Source of the DNA: Misgurnus anguillicaudatus
Lineage: Eukaryota > Chordata > Actinopteri > Cypriniformes > Cobitidae
Assembly: GCF_027580225.2 (NCBI RefSeq)
Contig: NC_073352.2
Span: forward strand, 29,692,001 to 29,756,000
Direction: 5' to 3'
Length of the DNA: 64,000 bases
A program made the position numbers and the translations under genes. Shown in pieces: positions 13,044 to 25,899 of this stretch (position 1 is the stretch's first letter; each line of letters begins with the position of its first letter). The notes beneath the pieces are model-generated. The model made no database searches, was not told where the DNA came from, and saw only the letters and a list, made by a program, of their open reading frames with translations.

Positions 13044-14108
13044 TCCGAAATGAATCGCATTTTTGAAGGCCTAAACATACCCGAAAACTCATGAAAATTT
13101 GCACACGCGTCAGAAGTGGCGAAAATTTACATGTAGTATAGGCGTCAGAAGTGGGCGTGTAGAAATGGCTCGATAGCGCCACCTGCAAAATTTCAAGAGA
13201 ACAGCCCCCCCACTACGAAAAACATACAGATACGAAATTTGGTAGGATCATCAAGCACCCCAAGACCTACAAAAAAGTCTCTTGGAGCTAAGATCTAAAT
13301 GCCACAGGAAGTCGGCCATTTTGAATTTTCTTTGTCATTTTTTGACATTTCTAAGCGTCGTACTTTAACGAACTCCTCCTAGCGATTTAATCCGATCATT
13401 ATCATATTTGGTCAGTCTCATCTAAAGGCCTTTGCGATGCTAAATTGCAGAGATCTTGACTTTTCGTTGGAGGGTGTGTCCGTGACGGCCTGACAAAGTT
13501 CAGCATTTTCGCCATGAAACAGGAAGTTGTTCTATCTCAGGCATACAATGTCCAATCTGCCCCACGCTTCACATGTTTGATAAGTGTCTTGACCTGAACA
13601 CATTTTGATGCCAATATTCAGCTTCAGTCATAGCGCCACCTACAGGTAGGAGGAAATACCATGTTTTACGCTGTGATTTACTGCTCTTAGAGATTTAATC
13701 AAATAATCATCATATTTGGTCAGACTGATGTTAAGCCCTTTGCCGTGATAAATTGCGAAGATCTTGACTTTTCGTTAAAGGGCGTGTCCGTGGCAGCCTG
13801 GCAAAGTGTGATATTTCGCCATGAAACAGGAAGCTGTTGTAATTCAGACATACATTTTCCGATCTGCCCCCGACTTCACAAGTTTGATAAGGATCCCGGC
13901 CTGAACACGTCAATATAACAATAATCAGGTACAGTCGTAGCGCCACCTGCTGCACACAAGCGGTGTGGCACATCAGTTTCCCTTTGAATATCCACCTATA
14001 TTTACCCACTTTAATTCATATCCCCCTGGTTCACTGCTTTACTAATGCCATAGGGTAGCGGTGCACATGCGTGCGAGGGCCCTTCCATCGCTGCTTGCAG
14101 CTTTAATT
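12926..14108 (+). repeat. Array unit 8 (short class, 1183 bp)
   Basis: Type B hairpin (12926-12982) and a TTA microsatellite of about 14 repeats (12999-13041). Its second half matches unit 14 at an offset of about 10,608 bp. Confidence 0.9.
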
Positions 14109-16051
14109 AGGGCCCGAGCACACCAGGGTGTGAGGACCCTATTGTTTTTGCTCCGTTTATTATTATTATTATTTTTCTTCTTCTTCTTCTTCTTCTTCTT
14201 CTTCTTCTTCTCCGAAATGGATCGCATTTTTGAGGGCCTAAACATACCCGAAAACTCATGAAAATTTGCACACGCGTCAGAAGTGGCGAAAATTTACATG
14301 TAGTATAGGCGTCAGAAGTGGGCGTGTAAAAATGGCTCGATAGCGCCACCTGCAAAATTTCAAGAGAACAGCCCCCCCACTACGAAAAACGTACAGATAC
14401 GAAATTTGGTAGGATCATCTATCACTCCAAGACCTACAAAAAAGTCTCTTGGAGCGAACCTCTAAACCCCACAGGAAGTCGGCCATTTTGAATTTTCTCT
14501 GTCATTTTTGGACATTTCCAAGCGTCGTACTTTAACGAACTCCTCCTAGAGATTTACTCTGATCATCATCATATTTGGTCAGTATCATCTAAAGGCCTTT
14601 GCGATGCTAAATTGCGGAGCTTTTGACTTTTCGTTGGAGGGCGTGTCCTTGGCGGCCTGGGAAAGTTTGATGTTTCGCCATGAAACAGGAAGCTGATGTA
14701 ATTCAGGCATACGTTGTCCGATCTGCCCCTGACTTCACACGTTTGATAAGGGTCCAGGCCTGAACACATCAACATGGCATAATTCAGTAACACTCATAGC
14801 GCCACCTAGAGGCAGCAGGAAATACCATGTTTTATGCTGTGTCTTACTGCTCTTAGAGATTTAAACATATCAACATCATATTTCACCAGTGTAATCTCAA
14901 GACCTTGTGTGATGATAAAGAGCAACGGCCTTGACTTTTCATTAAAGGGCGTGTCCGTGGCAGCCTCGCAAAGTATCGCTAAATGAATCGCATTTTTGAC
15001 AGGCTAAACAAGCTCAAAAAGTCATAAAACGTTGCACACACGTCAGAAGTGGCAAAAATTTACACGTGGCATAGGCGCCAGAAGTGGGCGTGTAGAAATG
15101 GCTCAATAGCGCCACCTGCAAAATTTCAAGAGAACAGCTCCCCCACTACGAAAAACCTACAGATACGAAATTTGGTAGGGTCATCTATCACCCCAAGACC
15201 TACCAAAAAGTCTCTTGGAGCGAAGCTCTAAACCCCACAGGAAGTCGTCCATTTTGAATTTTTGCTGTAATTTATGTGCAAATTTTGTCATTTCCAGGCT
15301 TCGTACTTTAACGAACTCCTCCTAGAGATTTTAATAGATCGTCATCATATTTGGTCAATCTCATCTAAAGGCCTTTGCGATGTTAAATTGCGGAGCTTTT
15401 GACTTTTCGTTGGAGGGTGTGTCCGTGGCGACCTGCCAAATATCAGCGTTTTCGCCATGAAACAGGACGTTTTTATAACTAAGGCATACAATGTCCAATC
15501 TGCCCCACGCTTCACATGTTTGATAAGAGTCTTGGCCTGAACACATTTCAATGCCAATATTCAGCTTCAGTCCTAGCGCCACCTAAAGGTAGCAGGAAAT
15601 GCCTTGTTTTACACTGTGATTTACTGTTCTCAGAGATTTAATCAAATCATTATCATATCAGGTGAGACTGATCTTAAGCCCTTTGCGATGAAAAATTACG
15701 AAGATCTTGACTTTTCGTTGAAGGGCGTGTCCGTGACGGCCTGGCAAAGAGTGATGTTTCGCCATGAAACAGGAATCTGTTGCAATTCAGGCATACATTA
15801 TCCGATCTGCCCTATACTTCACACTTTTGATAAGGGTCCCGGCCTGAACACATTAATATAACAACAATCAGTTACAGTCACAGCGCCACCTGCTGCACAC
15901 AGGCGGTGTGGCACATCAGTTTCCCTTTGAATATCCACCTATATTTGCCCACTATAATTAAGATCCCCCTGGTTAACTGCTTTACTAATAGCATAGGGTA
16001 GCGGTGCACATGCGTGCGAGGGCCCTTCCATCGCTGCTTGCAGCTTTAATT
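14109..16051 (+). repeat. Array unit 9 (1943 bp)
   Basis: Type A hairpin (14109-14140), then TTA and a pure TTC tract (about 14176-14211). It is followed by an almost identical copy, unit 10, offset by exactly 1943 bp at every landmark compared. Confidence 0.93.
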
Positions 16052-17994
16052 AGGGCCCGAGCACACCAGGGTGTGAGGACCCTATTGTTTTTGCTCCGTT
16101 TATTATTATTATTATTTTTCTTCTTCTTCTTCTTCTTCTTCTTCTTCTTCTTCTCCGAAATGGATCGCATTTTTGAGGGCCTAAACATACCTGAAAACTC
16201 ATGAAAATTTGCACACGCGTCAGAAGTGGCGAAAATTTACATGTAGTATAGGCGTCAGAAGTGGGCGTGTAAAAATGGCTCGATAGCGCCACCTGCAAAA
16301 TTTCAAGAGAACAGCCCCCCCACTACGAAAAACGTACAGATACGAAATTTGGTAGGGTCATCTATCACCCCAAGACCTACAAAAAAGTCTCTTGGAGCGA
16401 ACCTCTAAACCCCACAGGAAGTCGGCCATTTTGAATTTTCTCTGTCATTTTTGGATATTTCCAAGCGTCGTACTTTAACGAACTCCTCCTAGAGATTTAC
16501 TCTGATCATCATCATATTTGGTCAGTATCATCTAAAGGCCTTTGCGATGCTAAATTGCGGAGCTTTTGACTTTTCGTTGGAGGGCGTGTCCTTGGCGGCC
16601 TGGGAAAGTTTGATGTTTCGCCATGAAACAGGAAGCTGATGTAATTCAGGCATACGTTGTCCGATCTGCCCCTGACTTCACACGTTTGATAAGGGTCCAG
16701 GTCTGAACACATCAACATGGCATAATTCAGTAACACTCATAGCGCCACCTAGAGGCAGCAGGAAATACCATGTTTTATGCTGTGTCTTACTGCTCTTAGA
16801 GATTTAAACATATCAACATCATATTTCACCAGTGTAATCTCAAGACCTTGTGTGATGATAAAGAGCAACGCCCTTGACTTTTCATTAAAGGGCGTGTCCG
16901 TGGCAGCCTCGCAAAGTATCGCTAAATGAATCGCATTTTTGACAGGCTAAACAAGCTCAAAAAGTCATAAAACGTTGCACACACGTCAGAAGTAGCAAAA
17001 ATTTACACGTGGCATAGGCGCCAGAAGTGGGCGTGTAGAAATGGCTCAATAGCGCCACCTGCAAAATTTCAAGAGAACAGCCCCCCCACTACGAAAAACC
17101 TACAGATACGAAATTTGGTAGGGTCATCTATCACCCCAAGACCTACCAAAAAGTCTCTTGGAGCGAAGCTCTAAACCCCACAGGAAGTCGTCCATTTTGA
17201 TTTTTTGCTGTAATTTATGTGCAAATTTTGTCATTTCCAGGCTTCGTACTTTAACAAACTCCTCCTAGAGATTTTAATAGATCGTCATCATATTTGGTCA
17301 ATCTCATCTAAAGGCCTTTGCGATGTTAAATTGCGGAGCTTTTGACTTTTCGTTGGAGGGTGTGTCCGTGGCGACCTGCCAAATATCAGCGTTTTCGCCA
17401 TGAAACAGGACGTTTTTATAACTAAGGCATACAATGTCCAATCTGCCCCACGCTTCACATGTTTGATAAGGGTCTTGGCCTGAACACATTTCAATGCCAA
17501 TATTCAGCTTCAGTCCTAGCGCCACCTAAAGGTAGCAGGAAATGCCTTGTTTTACACTGTGATTTACTGTTCTCAGAGATTTAATCAAATCATTATCATA
17601 TCAGGTGAGACTGATCTTAAGCCCTTTGCGATGAAAAATTACGAAGATCTTGACTTTTCGTTAAAGGGCGTGTCCGTGACGGCCTGGCAAAGAGTGATGT
17701 TTCGCCATGAAACAGGAATCGGTTGCAATTCAGGCATACATTATCCGATCTCCCCTATACTTCACACTTTTGATAAGGGTCCCGGCCTGAACACATTAAT
17801 GTAACAACAATCAGTTGCAGTCACAGCGCCACCTGCTGCACACAGGCGGTGTGGCACATCAGTTTCCCTTTGAATATCCACCTATATTTGCCCACTATAA
17901 TTAAGATCCCCCTGGTTAACTGCTTTACTAATAGCATAGGGTAGCGGTGCACATGCGTGCGAGGGCCCTTCCATCGCTGCTTGCAGCTTTAATT
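16052..17994 (+). repeat. Array unit 10 (1943 bp, near-identical to unit 9)
   Basis: Type A hairpin (16052-16083), TTA and TTC tracts. Equal length and near identity to unit 9 indicate a recent tandem duplication or gene conversion. Confidence 0.93.
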
Positions 17995-20210
17995 AGGGCC
18001 CGAGCACACAAGTGTGAGGACCCTATTGTTTTTGCTCCGTTTATTATTATTATTATTTATTCTTCTTCTTCTCCAAAGTGAATCACATTTTTGAGGGGCG
18101 AAACATGCTCGAAAACTCATGAAATTTTGCACACATGTCAGGAGTGGCGAAAATTTACATGTGGCATAGGCGCCAGAAGTGGGCGTGTAGAAATGGCTCG
18201 ATAGCGCCACCTGCAAAATTTCAAGAGAACAGCCCCCCCACTACGGAAAACGTACAGATACGAAATTTGGTAGGATCATCTATCACCCCAAGACCTACAA
18301 AAAAGTCTCTTGGAGCGAAGCTCTAAACCCAACAGGAAGTCTGCCATTTTGAATTTTTGCCTTGATATTTGTGCAAATTTGGTCATTTCCAGCCTTCATA
18401 CTTTAACGAACTCCTCCTAGAGATTTAATCCGATCATCATCATATTTGGTCAATCTCATCTAAAGGCCTTTGCGATGTTAAATTGCGGAGATCTTGACTT
18501 TTCGTCAGAGGGTGTGTCCGTGGCGGCCTGACAAATTTCGGCATTTTCGCCATGAAACAGGAAGTGGCTCTAACTCAGGCATACAATGTCCAATCTGGAC
18601 CACGCTTCATACGTTTGATAAGGGTCTTGGCCTGAACACATTTCAATGCCAATATTCAACTTCACTCATAGCGCCACCTAGAGGTAGGAGGAAATACCAT
18701 GTTTTATGCTCTGATTTACTGCTCTTAGAGATTTAATCAAATCATCATCATATTTGGTCTGACTGATGTTAAGCCCTTTTCCTTGATAAATTGCGAAGAT
18801 CTTGACTTTTCGTTGAAGGGCGTGTCCGTGGCGGCCTGGCAAAGTGTGATGTTTTGCCACGAAACAGGAAGTTGTTATAACTCAGGCATACAATGTCCGA
18901 TCTGCCCCTGACTTCACACGTTTGATAAGGGTCCAGGCCTGAACACATCAACATGGCATAATTCAGTAACACTCATAGCGCCACCTAGAGGCAGCAGGAA
19001 ATACCATGTTTTACGCTGTGATTTACTGCTCTTAGATATTTAACCATATCAACATCATATTTCACCAGGGTAATCTCAAGACCTTGTGTGATGATAAAAA
19101 ACAACGACCTTGACTTTTCATTAAAGGGCGTGTCCATGGCGGCCTCGCCAAGTATCGCTAAATGAATCGCATTTTTGACAGGCTAAACAAGCCCAAAAAG
19201 TCATAAAACGTTGCACACACGTCAGAAGTGGCGAAAATTTACATGTGGCATAGGCGCCAGAAGTGGGCGTGTAGAAATGGCTCGATAGCGCCACCTGCAA
19301 AATTTCAAAAGAACAGCCCCCCCACTACGAAAAACATACAGATATGAAATTTGGTAGGATCATCTATCACCCCAAGACTTACAAAAAAGTCTCTTGAAGC
19401 TAAGTTCTAAACTCCACAGGAAGTCGGCCATTTTGAATTTTTGCTGTGATTTCTGTGCAAATTTGGTCATTTCCAGGCTTCATACTTTAACGAACTCCTC
19501 CTACAGATTTAATCCAATCATCGTAATATTTGGTCAATGTCATCTAAAGGCCTTTGCGATGTTAAATTGCGGAGATCTTGACTTTTCGTTAGAGGGTGTG
19601 TCCGTGGCAGCCTGACAAATTTCGGCATTTTCGCCATGAAACAGGAAGTGGCTCTAACTCAGGCATACAATGTCCAATCTGCCCCATGCTTCACAAGTTT
19701 GATAAGGGTCTTGGCATGAACACATTTCAATGCCAATATTCAGCTTTAATCATAGCGCCACCTAGAGGTTGCAGGAAATTACATGTTTTACGCTGTGATT
19801 TACTGCTCTTAGATATTTAATCAAATCATCATCATTTTTGGTAATACTGATCTTAAGGACTTTAATATGATATATTCAGAAGATCTTGACTTTTCGTTGA
19901 AGGGCGTGTCCGTGGCGGCCTGGCAAAGTGTGATGTTTCGCCATGAAACAGAAAGCTGTTGTAATTCAGACATACATTGTTCGATCTGCTCGAGACTTCA
20001 CACGTGTGTTAAGGGTCCCGGCCTGAACACGTCAATATAATAATAATCATGTACAGTCATAGCGCCACCTGCTGCACATTTTCCTTTGAATATCTACCTA
20101 TATTTACCCACTTTAATTCATATCCCCCTGGTTCACTGCTTTACTAATGCCATAGGGTAGCGGTGCACATGCGTGCGAGGGCCCTTCCATCGCTGCTTGC
20201 AGCTTTAATT
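17995..20210 (+). repeat. Array unit 11 (long class, 2216 bp)
   Basis: Shortened type A hairpin (17995-18024) in which both arms lost a base. Its first part matches unit 1 at an offset of 16,386 bp. Its last part (from about 19,813) is the unoccupied counterpart of unit 0. Confidence 0.9.
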
Positions 20211-22377
20211 ATTATTTATTCTTCTTCTTCTCCAAAGTGAATCGCATTTTTGAGGGGCGAAACATGCTCGAAAACTCATGAAATTTTGCACACATGTCAG
20301 GAGTGGCGAAAATTTACATGTGGCATAGGCGCCAGAAGTGGGCGTGTAGAAATGGCTCGATAGCGCCACCTGCAAAATTTCAAGAGAACAGCCCCCCCAC
20401 TACGAAAAATGTACAGATACGACATTTGGTAGGATCATCTATCACCCAAAGACCTACAAAAAAGTCTCTTGGAGCAAAGCTCTAAACCCAACAGGAAGTC
20501 CGCCATTTTGAATTTTTGCCTTGATTTTTGTGCAAATTTGGTCATTTCCTGCCTTCATACTTTAACGAACTCCTCCTACAGATTTAATCGGATCATCATC
20601 ATATTTGGTCAATCTCATCTAAAGGCCTTTGCGATGTTAAATTGCGGAGATCTTGACTTTTCGTCAGAGGGTGTGTCCGTGGCGGCCTGACAAATTTCGG
20701 CATTTTCGCCATGAAACAGGAAGTGGCTCTAACTCAGGCATACAATGTCCAATCTGCCCCACGCTTCACATGTTTGATAAGGGTCTTGGCCTGAACACAT
20801 TTCAATGCCAATATTCAGCTTCAGTCATAGTGCCACCTAGAGGTAGGAGGAAATACCATGTTTTATGCTCTGATTTACTGCTCTTAGAGATTTAATCAAA
20901 TCATCATCATATTTGGTCTGACTGATGTTAAGCCCTTTTCCTTGATAAATTGCGAAGATCTTGACTTTTCGTTGAAGGGCGTGTCCGTGGCGGCCTGGCA
21001 AAGTGTGATGTTTCGCCATGAAACAGGAAGTTGTTATAACTCAGGCATACAATGTCCGATCTGCCCCTGACTTCACACGTTTGATAAGGGTCCAGGCCTG
21101 AACACATCAACATGGCATAATTCAGTAACACTCATAGCGCCACCTAGAGGCAGCAGGAAATACCATGTTTTACGCTGTGATTTACTGCTCTTAGATATTT
21201 AACCATATCAACATCATATTTCACCAGTGTAATCTCAAGACCTTGTGTGATGATAAAAAGCAACGACCTTGACTTTTCATTAAAGGGCGTGTCCGTGGCG
21301 GCCTCGCAAAGTATCGGTAAATGAATCGCATTTTTGACAGGCTAAACAAACTCAAAAAGTCATAAAACGTTGCACACACGTCAGAAGTGGCGAAAATTTA
21401 CATGTGGCATAGGCGCCAGAAGTGGGCGTGTAGAAATGGCTCGATAGCGCCACCTGCAAAATTTCAAAAGAACAGCCCCCCCGCTACGAAAAATGTACAG
21501 ATACGAAATTTGGTAGGATCATCTATCACCCCAAGACCTACAAAAAAGTCTCTTGGAGCGAAGCTCTAAACCCCACAGGAAGTCGGCCATTTTGAATTTT
21601 TGCCTTGATTTTTGTGCAAATTTGGTCATTTCCAGGCTTCATACTGCAACAAACTCCTCCTACAGATTTAATCCGATCATCGTCATATTTGGTCGGTCTT
21701 ATCTAAAGGCCTTTGCGATGCTAAATTGCAGAGATCTTTACTTTTCGTTGGAGGGTGTGTCCGTGGCGGGCTGCCAAATTTCGGTGTTTTCGCCATGAAA
21801 CAGGAAGTGGCTCTAACTCAGGTATACAATGTCCAATCTGCCCCACGCTTTACATGTTTGATTAGGGTCTTGGCCTGAACACATTTCAATGCCAATATTC
21901 AGCTTCAGTCATAGCGCCACCTAGAGGTAGCAGGAAATACCATGTTTTACGATATGATTTACTGCTCTTAGAGATTTAATCAAATCATCATCATATTTGG
22001 TTAGATTGATGTAAAGCCCTCTGCGGTGATAAATTGTGAATATCTTGACTTTTCATTGAAGGGCGTGTCCGTGGCGGCCTGGCAAAGTGTGATGTTTCGC
22101 CATGAAACAGGAAGCTGTTGTAATTCAGACATACATTGTTCGATCTGCCCCAGACTTCACATGTTTGATAAGGTTCTTGGCCTGAACACATTTCAATGCC
22201 AATATTCAGCTTCAGTCATAGCACCACCTGCTGCACACAGATCAGTTTCCCTTTGAATATCCACCTGAATTTACCCACTTTAATTCATATCCCCCTGGTT
22301 CACTGCTTTACTAATGCCATAGGGTAGCGGTGCACATGCGTGTGAGGGCCCTTCCATCGCTGCTTGCAGCTTTAATT
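20211..22377 (+). repeat. Array unit 12 (long class, 2167 bp)
   Basis: No hairpin. Collinear with unit 1 at a constant 18,545-bp offset until near 22,240, where a short deletion removes part of the GGCGGTGTGGCACATC segment. Confidence 0.9.
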
Positions 22378-23452
22378 ATTATTATTTTCCGAAATGAATC
22401 GCATTTTTGAAGGCCTAAACATGCTCAAAAACTCATGAAATTTTGCACACTCGTCAGAAGTGGTGAAAATTTACATGTGGTATAGGCGTCAGAAGTGGGC
22501 GTGTAGAAATAGCTTGATAGCGCCACCTGCAAAATTTCAAGAGAACAGCCCCCCCGCCACGAAAAACGTACAGATATGAAATTTGGTAGGATCATCTATC
22601 ACCCCAAGACCTACAAAAAAGTCTCTTGGAACTAAGCTCTAAACCCCACAGGAAGTCAGCCATTTTGAATTTTCTCTGTCATTTTTTGACATTTCCAAGC
22701 ATCGTACTTTAACGAACTCCTCCCAGAGATTTAATCCGATCATCATCATATTTGGTCAGTATCATCTAAAGGCCTTTGTGATGCTAAATTGCGGAGCTTT
22801 TGACTTTTCGTTGGAGGGTGTGTCCGTGGCAGCCTGACAAATTTCAGCGTTTTCGGCATGAAACAGGAAGTTGTTCTAACTCAGACATACAATGTCCAAT
22901 CTGCCCCACACTTCACATGTTTGATAAGGGTCTTGACCTGAACACATTTCAATGCCAATATTCAGCTTCGGTCATAGCGCCACCTAGAGGTAGGAGAAAA
23001 TACCATGTTTTACGCTGGGATTTACTGCTCTTAGAGATTTGATCAAATTATTATCATATTTGGTCATACTGATCTTAAGGACTTTAAGATCATATATTGC
23101 GAAGATCTTGACTTTTCGTTGAAGGGCGTGTCCATGGCAGCCTGGCAAAGTGTGATGTTTTACCATGAAACAGGAAGCTGTTGTAATTCAGGCATACATT
23201 GTCCGATCTGGCCCCAACTTCACACGCTTGATAAGGGTCCTGGCCTGAACACGTCAACATAACAATAATCAGGTATAGTCATAGCGCCACCTGCTGCCCG
23301 CAGCCGGTGTGGCACATAAATTTTCCTTTGAATATCCACCTATATTTACCCACTTTAATTCATATCCCCCTGGTTCACTGCTTTACTAATGCCATTGGGT
23401 AGCGGTGCACATTCGTGCGAGGGCCCTTCCATCGCTGCTTGCAGCTTTAATT
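22378..23452 (+). repeat. Array unit 13 (short class, 1075 bp)
   Basis: No hairpin and only a few TTA repeats at the junction. One head and two monomers. Confidence 0.9.
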
Positions 23453-23602
23453 AGGGCCCGAGCACCGAGGAGCAGGCCAGAATGGCCTGCACCGTGGGTG
23501 CAAAGCCCTATTGTTTTTGCTTCGTTTATTAGGGCCCGAGCACCGAGGAGCAGGCCAGAATGGCCTGCACCGTGGGTGCAAAGCCCTATTGTTTTTGCTT
23601 CG

Positions 23603-23651
<49 letters not shown>

Positions 23652-24716
23652 TCCGAAATGAATCGCATTTTTGAAGGCCTAAACATACCCGAAAACTCAT
23701 GAAAATTTGCACAAGCGTCAGAAGTGGCGAAAATTTACATGTAGTATAGGCGTCAGAAGTGGGCGTGTAGAAATGGCTCGATAGCGCCACCTGCAAAATT
23801 TCAAGAGAACAGCCCCCCCACTACGAAAAACATACAGATACGAAATTTGGTAGGATCATCAAGCACCCCAAGACCTACAAAAACGTCTCTTGGAGCTAAG
23901 ATCTAAACGCCACAGGAAGTCGGCCATTTTGAATTTTCTCTGTCATTTTTTGACATTTCTAAGCGTCGTACTTTAACGAACTCCTCCTAGCGATTTAATC
24001 CGATCATTATCATATTTGGTCAGTCTCATCTAAAGGCCTTTGCGATGCTAAATTGCGGAGCTTTTGACTTTTCGTTGGAGGGTGTGTCCGTGACGGCCTG
24101 ACAAAGTTCAGCATTTTCGCCATGAAACAGGAAGTTGTTCTATCTCAGGCATACAATGTCCAATCTGCCCCACGCTTCACATGTTTGATAAGGGTCTTGA
24201 CCTGAACACATTTTGATGCCAATATTCAGCTTCAGTCATAGCGCCACCTAGAGGTAGCAGGAAATGCCTTGTTTTACGCTGTGATTTACTGCTCTTAGAG
24301 ATTTAATCAAATAATCATCATATTTGGTCAGACTGATGTTAAGCCCTTTGCCGTGATAAATTGCGAAGATCTTGACTTTTCGTTAAAGGGCGTGTCCGTG
24401 GCAGCCTGGCAAAGTGTGATATTTCGCCATGAAACAGGAAGCTGTTGTAATTCAGACATACATTTTCCGATCTGCCCCCGACTTCACAAGTTTGATAAGG
24501 ATCCCGGCCTGAACACGACAATATAACAATAATCAGGTACAGTCGTAGCGCCACCTGCTGCACATAAGCGGTGTGGCACATCAGTTTCCCTTTGAATATC
24601 CACCTATATTTTCCCACTTTAATTCATATCCCCCTGGTTCACTGCTTTACTAATGCCATAGGGTAGCGGTGCACATGCGTGCGAGGGCCCTTCCATCGCT
24701 GCTTGCAGCTTTAATT
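23453..24716 (+). repeat. Array unit 14 (short class, doubled hairpin module, 1264 bp)
   Basis: Two tandem type B hairpins (23453-23509 and 23531-23587), then a TTA tract of about 15 repeats (23605-23649). Confidence 0.9.
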
Positions 24717-25804
24717 ATTATTATTATTATTATTATTATATTCCGAAATGAATCGCATTTTTGAAGGCCTAAACATACCCGAAAACTCATGAAAATTTGC
24801 ACACGCGTCAGAAGTGGCGAAAATTTACATGTAGTATAGGCGTCAGAAGTGGGCGTGTAGAAATGGCTCGATAGCGCCACCTGCAAAATTTCAAGAGAAC
24901 AGCCCCCCCACTACGAAAAACGTACAGATACGAAATTTGGTAGGATCATCTAGCACCCCAAGACCTACAAAAAAGTCTCTTGGAGCGAAGCTCTAAACCC
25001 CACAGGAAGTCGGCCATTTTGAATTTTTTCTGTCATTTTTTGACATTTCCAAGCGTCGTACTTTAACGAACTCCTCCTAGAGATTTAATCCGATCATTAT
25101 CATATTTGGTCAGTCTCATCTAAAGGCCTTTGCGATGCTAAATTGCGGAGATCTTGACTTTTCGCTGGAGGGTGTCCGTGGCGGCCTGCCAAAGTTCGGC
25201 ATTTTCGCCATGAAACAGGAAGTTGTTATAACTCAGGCATACAATGTCCAATCTGCCACACACTTCACATGTTAGATAAGAGTCTTGGCCTGAACACATT
25301 TTAATGCCAATATTCAACATCAGTCATAGCGCCACCTAGAGGTAGCAGGAAATGCCATGTTTTACTCTGTGATTTACTGCTCTTAGAGATTTAATCAAAT
25401 CATCATCATATTTGGTCAGACTGATGTTAAGCCCTTTGCGGTGATAAATTGCGAAGATCTTGACTTTTCCTTGAAGGGCGTGTCCGTGGCAGCCTGGCAA
25501 AGTGTGATATTTCGCCATGAAACAGGAAGCTGTTGTAATTCAGGCATACATTATCCAATCTGCCCGCGACTTCACAAGTTTGATAAGGGTCCCGGCCTGA
25601 ACACGTCAATATAACAATAATCAGGTACCGCCATAGCGCCACCTGCTGCACACAGGCGGTGTGGCACATCAGTTTCCCTTTGAATATCCACCTGTATTTA
25701 TCCAATTTAAATCATACCCCCCTGGTTTACTGCTTTACTAATGCCAAAGGGTAGCGGTGCACATGCGTGCGAGGGCCCTTCCATCGCTGCTTGCAGCTTT
25801 AATT
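24717..25804 (+). repeat. Array unit 15 (short class, 1088 bp)
   Basis: No hairpin; starts with TTA repeats. Closely similar to unit 2 in the body. Confidence 0.9.
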
Positions 25805-25851
25805 AGGGCCCGAGCACACCGGGGTGCGAGGACCCTATTGTTTTTGCTCGG

Positions 25852-25899
<48 letters not shown>

